29,032 bases of DNA, from contig CALFXW010000006.1 in NCBI GenBank assembly GCA_937957805.1, forward strand, positions 1 to 29,032, written 5' to 3'. Shown one piece after another: positions 23,360 through 29,032 of the stretch. The notes below the pieces were generated by a model that was given only the letters and a program-made list of their open reading frames with translations, ran no database searches and had not been told where the DNA came from. Made by a program: the position numbers and the translations under genes. How positions within the stretch are numbered: position 1 is the stretch's first letter; the number at the start of each line of letters is the position of its first letter. The stretch comes from an uncultured Sphingopyxis sp. Its GTDB lineage: Bacteria > Pseudomonadota > Alphaproteobacteria > Sphingomonadales > Sphingomonadaceae.

Positions 23360-24349
23360 ATGAGCATATATCCCACAACGCGCCTGCGCCGGACGCGGGC
23401 CAGCGGCTGGAGCCGCGCATTGGTGCGCGAAACCAGCCTTTCGCCGCATGACCTTATCTGGCCCCTGTTCGTCACCGGCGGCGATGGCGAAGAACCCATC
23501 GCCAGCCTGCCCGGCGTCAGCCGCTGGGGGGTGTGCCAGATCGTCGAACAGGCGCGTGCCGCACGCGATGCGCATATTCCCGCCGTCGCGCTGTTCCCCA
23601 ATACGCCCGCCGACCGGCGCAGCCCCGATGGGGCAGAGGCGCATAATCCCGACAACCTCGTCTGTCAGGCGATACGCGCGATTAAGGACGCGCTGGGCGA
23701 TGATATTGGTGTTATCGCGGATGTCGCACTCGACCCTTATACCAGCCATGGGCAGGACGGGCTGATTGATGCTGCCGGATACGTCCTCAACGATGAAACG
23801 GTCGATGTGTTGATGCAACAGGCGGTGACGCTCGCCCATGCGGGGGCGGACATTGTCGCCCCTTCAGACATGATGGACGGGCGGATTGGTGCCATTCGCG
23901 GCGCGCTCGACCATGCAGGGGAGAGCCGCGTCCAGATCATGAGCTATGCCGCCAAATATGCCAGCGCCTTTTACGGGCCGTTCCGCGATGCGGTGGGTTC
24001 GCGCGGACTGCTCAAAGGCGACAAGCGCAGTTACCAGATGGACCCCGCCAACGCGCGGGAGGCTTTACGCGAAGTGGCAATGGATGTGGATGAGGGCGCG
24101 GACAGCGTCATGGTCAAACCCGGCCTGCCCTACCTCGACATTGTGGCGATGATTGCCACCACTTTCGACCTGCCTGTCTATGCCTATCAGGTGTCGGGCG
24201 AATATGCGATGATCGAGGCGGCGGTGGCCGCCGGCGCGGCGGAACGCGATGCGCTGATCCTTGAAACGCTGACCGCGTTCAAACGCGCGGGGGCGAGCGG
24301 TGTCCTGACTTACCATGCGCTTGACGCTGCGCGCCTGCTGAACGGCTAA
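23360..24349 (+). CDS. hemB: Delta-aminolevulinic acid dehydratase (porphobilinogen synthase)
   Basis: This enzyme condenses two 5-aminolevulinate molecules to porphobilinogen, the second common step of tetrapyrrole synthesis. It has 329 residues from ATG 23360. The two active-site lysines are K199 (MSYAAKYASAFYGPF) and K253 (VMVKPGLPYLD). The metal-site segment reads DVALDPYTSHGQDGL, with Ala/Asp in place of the Cys cluster of zinc enzymes, so this is the Mg-dependent, Asp-rich alphaproteobacterial type. The start lacks a ribosome site and an in-frame TTG lies at 23339. It heads a tight rightward cluster with the GNAT gene nine bases on. Confidence 0.97.
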   Translation: MSIYPTTRLRRTRASGWSRALVRETSLSPHDLIWPLFVTGGDGEEPIASLPGVSRWGVCQIVEQARAARDAHIPAVALFPNTPADRRSPDGAEAHNPDNLVCQAIRAIKDALGDDIGVIADVALDPYTSHGQDGLIDAAGYVLNDETVDVLMQQAVTLAHAGADIVAPSDMMDGRIGAIRGALDHAGESRVQIMSYAAKYASAFYGPFRDAVGSRGLLKGDKRSYQMDPANAREALREVAMDVDEGADSVMVKPGLPYLDIVAMIATTFDLPVYAYQVSGEYAMIEAAVAAGAAERDALILETLTAFKRAGASGVLTYHALDAARLLNG

Positions 24350-24358
24350 GGGCGGCGC

Positions 24359-24910
24359 GTGGCCGAAACCATATTGGAAACGACGCGGCTGCGCCTTCGC
24401 ACATGGGACAGCGGCGATGTTGCGCCCTTTATGGCGGCATTAAACGATGATGCAGTTATGCAATGGCTGGGCGGCCGGGCGAGCGCGGCGCAATATCAGA
24501 CCATGTATGAACGCATGTGCGCCTGTCAGGCGGCGCATGGATATTGTTTCTGGCTGATGGAGCGCCAAAGCGACGCGCAATTGCTGGGCTTTTGCGGACT
24601 CTATGTCACCAACCGGCCGGACAGCCCCGTCGATGGCCGCGTCGAAATCGGCTGGCGTTTGCGCGCGGACGTTTGGGGGCAGGGCTATGCCCGCGAAGCG
24701 GCAGAGGCGAGCCTGACCTATGGTTTCGGCACCATCGGCCTTCCCCAAATATTGGCCTATACGGTCAAAAAAAATGCGGCCTCATGGGGGCTGATGCAGC
24801 GGTTGGGGATGGTGCGCGCGCGCGCGTTGGACCATCGGCTAAGTGGCTATGGCGATGATGTGGCGGACCAAATCGTCTATCGCATCGATCGGGGGGATTG
24901 GATGGTATGA
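24359..24910 (+). CDS. GNAT-family N-acetyltransferase (RimJ/RimL-like)
   Basis: It has 183 residues, starting at GTG 24359 nine bases after hemB. The opening ILETTRLRLRTWDSGDVAPFMAALND is typical of the Acetyltransf_3 group. The acetyl-CoA motif A is VEIGWRLRADVWGQGYAREAAEA, and the following VKKNAASWGLMQRLGM matches motif B. These enzymes acetylate protein N-termini or small amines; the substrate is not evident here. Its stop overlaps the start of the next gene (ATGA, 24907-24910), so the two are translationally coupled. Confidence 0.9.
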   Translation: MAETILETTRLRLRTWDSGDVAPFMAALNDDAVMQWLGGRASAAQYQTMYERMCACQAAHGYCFWLMERQSDAQLLGFCGLYVTNRPDSPVDGRVEIGWRLRADVWGQGYAREAAEASLTYGFGTIGLPQILAYTVKKNAASWGLMQRLGMVRARALDHRLSGYGDDVADQIVYRIDRGDWMV

Positions 24911-27180
24911 ACGAACAGGCTGTTGATTTGAAAGCCCATGGTGGCACGCTGTCGCCTGACGCGCTGCGCTGGCTGTTCACCGGAACGATTTTTCTGGGCA
25001 GTTTCCTGTTGTTCATGGTGCAGCCGATGGTGGCGCGCATGGCGCTACCGCGATTGGGCGGCGCGCCGGCGGTGTGGAACAGCGCGATGCTGGTTTATCA
25101 GGCGTTGCTGCTCGCCGGATATGGCTGGGCGCACGGCATCGCGCGCCTGCCCCAGCGCACCCAATGGCTGGCGCACGGGGCGTTGTTACTGTTTGCGGCG
25201 CTGTTTTTGCCCATCGGGCTTGCCGCGCTTAATGCGCCAACCGATTATGACATTTTCTTTTTTGTTCCCAAATTGCTGCTGATTTCAGTCGGCCCCATTT
25301 TGCTGGTCATTTCGGCCCAAGCCCCATTGATCCAACGCTGGTTTGCGGTCAGTGCGCCCGGCGCCAACCCCTATGCGCTCTATGCCGCGTCCAATTTGGG
25401 CAGTTTTGGCGGGCTTATCGCTTACCCCCTGCTCGTCGAACCGAGCCTGCCGCTGCTGACACAGAGCCATGTGTGGAGCATTGCCTATGCCCTGCTGCTC
25501 GCGCTCACCATCACATGCGGCTGGCTGGCGGTGCGCACCGCGCCCGCCGCCGCGCAGGCCCAGGAAAGCGCCGCAACATCCCCCGCCCCGACTTGGCGCA
25601 CCATCATCTTGTGGATTGCGCTGTCAGCCGTCCCGTCGGGGATGATGTTGTCAACAACGACACACCTTACCACCGACATCATGGCCATGCCGCTGCTCTG
25701 GGCAATCCCATTGGGCCTCTATCTGCTCAGCTTTTCGATCGCCTTTGGTGAGGGACGTTTCCTAAAACAGATTTTGGGCCTGCTGGCCCCGCCGATGCTG
25801 CTGTTGTCGGGCGGGATTTCAATGCTGTCGATCGGGAGCGGCGGCGGCGCGATTGCAGCGTCGAGCCTGTTCATGCTGTTTACCGTCGCTGTTGCCTTGC
25901 ACAGTCGACTTTATGCCACGCGCCCCGCGCCGGGCAGGCTGACCTTTTTCTATCTGATGATGGCGGTCGGTGGTGCGTTGGGCGGGCTATTTTGTGCACT
26001 GATTGCGCCCCTCGTCTTTGATTGGGTCTATGAACATCCGCTGCTGGTGCTGGCTGCGGCCATTCTTGTGCCGCTGCCGCCGCTCATCCCTTGGGCGGAT
26101 TGGCTGCGCATCCCGCGCGTGTGGCATTGGACAGTGCAATTGGGGCTGTGCCTGATCGCCATCGGCACCGGGCTTTATGTAATGCAAATATGGAATGCGA
26201 CCTCCACCCCCCTGCAGGAAATGGTGATTTTGGCGCTGGTAATTGTGGGGCTGCTGTCGATAGGCTGGCGGCTGCCCTTTTTGGTCAGCCTGATTGCGCT
26301 GATGATCGGTATCGGGGGGGTCGCGACGCTGAAATTATCGCTGAGCGGGGACAGAACACGCAGCTATTTCGGCATTTATACCATCCGTGATTATCCCGAT
26401 GTTCTGCAACGCACGCTGTCGCACGGCACGACATTGCATGGCACCGAATTGACCCGACCGGGGTTGGAACTGACCCGCACCAGCTACTATGGCCCGGATT
26501 CGGGGATTGGTCTGACGCTCGATCGTGCGCAAAACCTGTATGGCGCGCGCGCGCGCGTTGCCATCGTCGGTCTGGGCACCGGCACGCTCAGCTGCTATCG
26601 CCAACCGGGCGAGCAATGGACTTTTTATGAAATCGACCCCGCGATGGTCCATCTGGCGCGTGACAGCGGACGTTTTGGCTTCATGCCACGCTGCGGCGCA
26701 GGTGTCCCCATCATCATCGGCGATGCGCGACTGAAACTGGCCGAACGCACACCCGCCAGCATTGATGTGTTGGCCGTCGATGCCTTTTCATCGGACGCCA
26801 TCCCCATCCATTTGCTGACCCGCGAAGCATTTGAAGTATATGGCCGCGCCGTCCAGCCCGAGGGGCTGGTGCTGGTGCATATATCCAACCGCTTTGTCGA
26901 TCTGGAGCCAGTGCTACGCGCGCTCACCACCGGCGGGCGCTGGAAAGCGGCACTGCGCTATGACGAACCGAGCGATGCCGACCGGCTGCTCGCCCGCACA
27001 GGATCGATCTGGGTTGCCATGTCGCACAGCGAAACGGCGATTGCTCGGTTGACCGCTGCCAGCGCGAATGTGCCCGACGGGCGCGGCGACTGGCAACCGC
27101 TCGACACCACAAAGCCGGCGCGCTTGTGGACCGATGATTTTGCATCCGTCCTCCCCCTCCTCCTCTTTGCGGAACATTGA
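24907..27180 (+). CDS. Fused multi-spanning membrane protein / spermidine-synthase-like methyltransferase-fold protein
   Basis: It has 757 residues from ATG 24907. Residues ~25-490 contain about 14 hydrophobic membrane segments, with charged loops such as QPMVARMALPRLGGAPAVWNSAM. Residues ~500-757 form a Rossmann domain like spermidine synthase: VAIVGLGTGTLSCY (about 550-563), the acidic ribose-binding WTFYEIDPAM, and IDVLAVDAFSSDAIPIHLLTREAFEVY. True aminopropyltransferases carry a D-x-x-D segment with a putrescine-binding Asp where this protein has DAFSSDAIP, so polyamine synthesis is doubtful. Fused proteins of this kind are widespread and poorly characterised. It is coupled by ATGA to the GNAT gene and followed 11 bases later by a gamma-carbonic anhydrase. 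Confidence 0.85.
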   Translation: MNEQAVDLKAHGGTLSPDALRWLFTGTIFLGSFLLFMVQPMVARMALPRLGGAPAVWNSAMLVYQALLLAGYGWAHGIARLPQRTQWLAHGALLLFAALFLPIGLAALNAPTDYDIFFFVPKLLLISVGPILLVISAQAPLIQRWFAVSAPGANPYALYAASNLGSFGGLIAYPLLVEPSLPLLTQSHVWSIAYALLLALTITCGWLAVRTAPAAAQAQESAATSPAPTWRTIILWIALSAVPSGMMLSTTTHLTTDIMAMPLLWAIPLGLYLLSFSIAFGEGRFLKQILGLLAPPMLLLSGGISMLSIGSGGGAIAASSLFMLFTVAVALHSRLYATRPAPGRLTFFYLMMAVGGALGGLFCALIAPLVFDWVYEHPLLVLAAAILVPLPPLIPWADWLRIPRVWHWTVQLGLCLIAIGTGLYVMQIWNATSTPLQEMVILALVIVGLLSIGWRLPFLVSLIALMIGIGGVATLKLSLSGDRTRSYFGIYTIRDYPDVLQRTLSHGTTLHGTELTRPGLELTRTSYYGPDSGIGLTLDRAQNLYGARARVAIVGLGTGTLSCYRQPGEQWTFYEIDPAMVHLARDSGRFGFMPRCGAGVPIIIGDARLKLAERTPASIDVLAVDAFSSDAIPIHLLTREAFEVYGRAVQPEGLVLVHISNRFVDLEPVLRALTTGGRWKAALRYDEPSDADRLLARTGSIWVAMSHSETAIARLTAASANVPDGRGDWQPLDTTKPARLWTDDFASVLPLLLFAEH

Positions 27181-27191
27181 AAGGCGCTGCC

Positions 27192-27752
27192 ATGTTGGTC
27201 GAACGCGCGGGCGTAACCCTCATCACCATCAACGGCAAAAGCCCCAAAATTGCCGACAGCGCCTTTATCGCGCCGGGTTGTCGCATCATCGGCGATGTGA
27301 CCATCGGCGAAGAAGCGAGCATCTGGTATAATTGCGTGCTGCGCGCCGATGTATCGGCCATCCATGTGGGCGCCCGTTCCAATATTCAGGACGGCAGCGT
27401 TGTTCATTGCGATGGCCCCGACCCGCGCAACCCGGCAGGATACCCGACCTTTATCGGCGATGACGTGCTGATCGGCCATATGGCGATGATCCATGGCTGC
27501 ACGATAGAGGATCGCGGCTTTGTCGGGCTGGGCGCGATTGTCATGAACGGCTGCACCATCGCCAGCGACGCCATGCTGGCCGCAGGCGCACTGCTGACGC
27601 CGGGCAAGCAAATGGCAAGCGGCGAATTATGGGGCGGCCGACCGGCGGTTAAAATGCGCGACCTTAACGAAATGGCGATCGCTGAAATGCGATTGGGCGT
27701 CGCCCATTATGTCCAAAACGGCAAAAACCATGCCACAGCGATAAAGGATTGA
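27192..27752 (+). CDS. Gamma carbonic anhydrase-family protein
   Basis: This is a left-handed beta-helix protein of 186 residues from ATG 27192, with AAAGG six to seven bases upstream. Hexapeptide repeats run through FIAPGCRIIGDVTIGEEASIWYNCVLRAD. The zinc-binding histidines H72 (GSVVHCDG), H96 (LIGHMAMIHGC) and H101 are all present, as is the R51/D53 pair (CVLRADV). The acidic loop of archaeal Cam is missing, as in CamH/YrdA-type proteins, which often show little or no carbonic anhydrase activity. Catalysis is therefore uncertain. It lies 11 bases after the fused membrane protein and two bases before the ArsC-family gene. Confidence 0.93.
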   Translation: MLVERAGVTLITINGKSPKIADSAFIAPGCRIIGDVTIGEEASIWYNCVLRADVSAIHVGARSNIQDGSVVHCDGPDPRNPAGYPTFIGDDVLIGHMAMIHGCTIEDRGFVGLGAIVMNGCTIASDAMLAAGALLTPGKQMASGELWGGRPAVKMRDLNEMAIAEMRLGVAHYVQNGKNHATAIKD

Positions 27753-27754
27753 AC

Positions 27755-28099
27755 ATGGCCAAGGCGACCATCTGGCATAACCCCAATTGCGGCACATCGC
27801 GCAAGGCGCTCGAACGACTGACCGATGCGGGTTTTGATGTCGCGGTCATCCGCTACCTCGATCAGCCCTATGCGCGCGATCAACTGGCGCAAATGTTTGC
27901 AGCGGCCGGCATCAGCGCGCGCGATGCGTTGCGCACGCGCGGCAATGATGCGCAGGAACGCGGCCTCACCGTCGCGGATGATGTGGCAATATTGGACGCG
28001 ATGGCCGCCAACAGCGCCTATGTCGAACGGCCTTTTGTCGAAACTGCGAAGGGCGTGCGGCTGTGCCGCCCCATTGAGAAGATTGAAGATATTATCTGA
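27755..28099 (+). CDS. ArsC-family protein, glutaredoxin-dependent arsenate reductase-like
   Basis: It has 114 residues from ATG 27755, with AAAGGA six bases upstream, starting two bases after the previous stop. The nucleophile is C12 in WHNPNCGTSRKAL, with the three anion-binding arginines of E. coli-type ArsC at equivalent places: R60 (ALRTR), R92 (VERPFV) and R105 (RLCRP). The usual RTKE segment reads RTRGND. There is no arsR or arsenite pump nearby, so a role in arsenic resistance is not supported by context. A housekeeping thiol reductase role is equally likely. Confidence 0.85.
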   Translation: MAKATIWHNPNCGTSRKALERLTDAGFDVAVIRYLDQPYARDQLAQMFAAAGISARDALRTRGNDAQERGLTVADDVAILDAMAANSAYVERPFVETAKGVRLCRPIEKIEDII

Positions 28100-28109
28100 C
28101 CACTTGACG

Positions 28110-29032
28110 CTAGCCGGGGATGATGGTGCCGCGCGCCACATGCCAATGCTGCAAATGGGCGGGCGCGTCATGGAACAGCGCATCCTCTGTCCCCGTCATC
28201 CAAACCTGACCGCCGGTCGCGGTCAGGCGCTGGAACAGCGCAGCGCGGCGCGCCGGGTCGAGATGGGCGGCCAGTTCGTCGAGCAATAATATCGGTCGCT
28301 GTCCGCGCAAGCTGGCGATCACATCGCCATGCGCCAGAACGATCGACAGCAGCATCGCCTTTTGCTCACCTGTTGAACAACGCGCTGCGGCTTGGCCATG
28401 CCCCGCATGACTGGCGGCGAGGTCAAACCGGTGCGGCCCTGCCAATGCGCGGCCCGCCGCCGCATCACGCCCGCGCGCGCTGGCCAGCGCATCGACAATC
28501 GCGTCGGCATCCCATTGCGGGGCGGGTGCACCGTCGCTGCTGATAAGCGACAGGTGCGGGCGGGCAAAGGGGCCATCCGGTTCCGCCGCCAAACTGTCGG
28601 TCAGCGCGCGCACCAACCGGTGGCGTGCAGCATCGAGCAGCGCGCCATGTTCGGCCATTTGCGCTTCCAGCGCGGCAAGCCATGCGCCATCAGCGGCGCG
28701 TTCCCCCGCCAGCAATCGCGCGCGTTGGCGCATCGCGGCATCATAACGCGTCGCATGGCGCGCCTGCGCTGGTTCAAGCGCGAGCACCATCCGGTCAACA
28801 AAGCGGCGGCGCTGGCTTGCTGCATCGACAAACAGCCGGTCCATCGCCGGGGTAAGCCAGAGTAGCGATAGATATTCGCCAAGGCTCGTCATTGCCGCAT
28901 CCACGCCGTTGATCCGCACCTGCCGCCGCGCCGGGGCATCGATGGTGGTGCCCGTCCCGATACGCGCAAAATCCCCACCCGCTGCATCGCCCAGCGTCGC
29001 TGCCACTGCAAAGCCACCCGCCGCGCCATCGC
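28110..29032 (-). CDS. recF: DNA replication and repair protein RecF, C-terminal part
   Basis: The gene runs off the right end, so the N-terminus with Walker A is missing. About 307 codons remain. Visible features are IGTGTTIDAPARRQVRINGVDA, the lid region SLGEYLSLLWLTPAMDRLFVDAASQRRRFVDRMVLAL typical of RecF, the ABC signature STGEQKAMLLSIVLAH, the Walker B ILLLDELAAHLD, and the D-loop/H-loop region QVWMTGTEDALF. RecF loads RecA at gaps with RecO and RecR. Its stop lies ten bases from the convergent ArsC gene stop. No terminator is seen between them. Confidence 0.95.
   Translation of the reverse strand, partial: DGAAGGFAVAATLGDAAGGDFARIGTGTTIDAPARRQVRINGVDAAMTSLGEYLSLLWLTPAMDRLFVDAASQRRRFVDRMVLALEPAQARHATRYDAAMRQRARLLAGERAADGAWLAALEAQMAEHGALLDAARHRLVRALTDSLAAEPDGPFARPHLSLISSDGAPAPQWDADAIVDALASARGRDAAAGRALAGPHRFDLAASHAGHGQAAARCSTGEQKAMLLSIVLAHGDVIASLRGQRPILLLDELAAHLDPARRAALFQRLTATGGQVWMTGTEDALFHDAPAHLQHWHVARGTIIPG

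Noticed and set aside
22295..23839. 514-codon minus-strand frame opposite the M23 and hemB genes
   Set aside because: It spans two well-recognised genes and the intergenic gap in antisense; composition follows the complementary codons, with no recognisable domain.
24907..27180. Bona fide spermidine synthase
   Set aside because: The Rossmann domain is similar, but the usual acidic putrescine-binding segment is replaced by DAFSSDAIP and the protein has ~14 membrane segments.
27755..28099. Arsenic-resistance operon
   Set aside because: Only an ArsC-family gene is present; no arsR, arsB/acr3 or arsH nearby.

Overview
The window is a GC-rich, gene-dense piece of chromosome from an alphaproteobacterium, most likely a member of the Sphingomonadales (Sphingopyxis/Sphingorhabdus-like; this placement is an inference). 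The reasons are an RNase E whose S1 domain carries a long acidic/RG-rich insertion, a Mg-type HemB with an Asp-rich metal site, the SUV3-like helicase / S4 protein / FdxA / CarD neighbourhood, a single bifunctional Rsh protein, paired DUF2807 ('GIN'-domain) proteins, and a canonical TTAA-N7-TTAA CtrA box. There are no rRNA or tRNA genes, CRISPR arrays, insertion sequences or phage genes.

Layout. 1-195 (-) is the N-terminus of a secreted AMIN-domain protein, probably a cell-wall amidase, divergent from rne (780-3440, +) across a 584-bp region that probably holds the rne leader. A strong terminator follows rne. 3604-7093 (+) is an envelope cluster: a frameshifted secreted 16-residue-repeat protein, an M48 metalloprotease with TPR repeats, and a membrane-anchored DsbA-like thioredoxin protein. 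7103-10008 (-) holds rlmE, a Ppx/GppA phosphatase, a secreted glycine-zipper protein with a Tyr-Asp-Asn-Arg repeat, and rpmB. tadA (+) is divergent from rpmB. 10594-13064 (-) is a three-gene regulatory operon (HxlR regulator, LytS-type kinase, LytTR response regulator), divergent from the (p)ppGpp synthetase/hydrolase rsh (13199-15304, +).

15396-16889 (-) holds two DUF2807 proteins behind a sharp sigma70-like promoter overlaid by a 24-bp near-palindrome. 17022-21615 (-) holds carD, fdxA, an S4 RNA-binding protein and a 1000-residue SUV3-like helicase. 21818-28099 (+) runs through an M23 peptidase (downstream of the CtrA box), hemB, a GNAT acetyltransferase, a fused membrane/spermidine-synthase-like protein, a gamma-carbonic anhydrase and an ArsC-family protein. 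The window ends inside recF (-).

Themes are RNA metabolism (RNase E, SUV3-like helicase, S4 protein, RlmE, TadA), stringent and transcriptional control (Rsh, GppA-like, CarD, HxlR, LytS/LytTR) and envelope maintenance (amidase, M48, DsbA-like, M23, repeat proteins). Most genes are conserved housekeeping genes. The points most worth a second look are the frameshifted repeat gene, the CtrA box, the DUF2807 operator, the nested dyads in front of the HxlR-LytS-LytTR operon, and the DsbA protein with a cytoplasmic tail of about 290 disordered residues. I did not find a clear new defence or mobile system.
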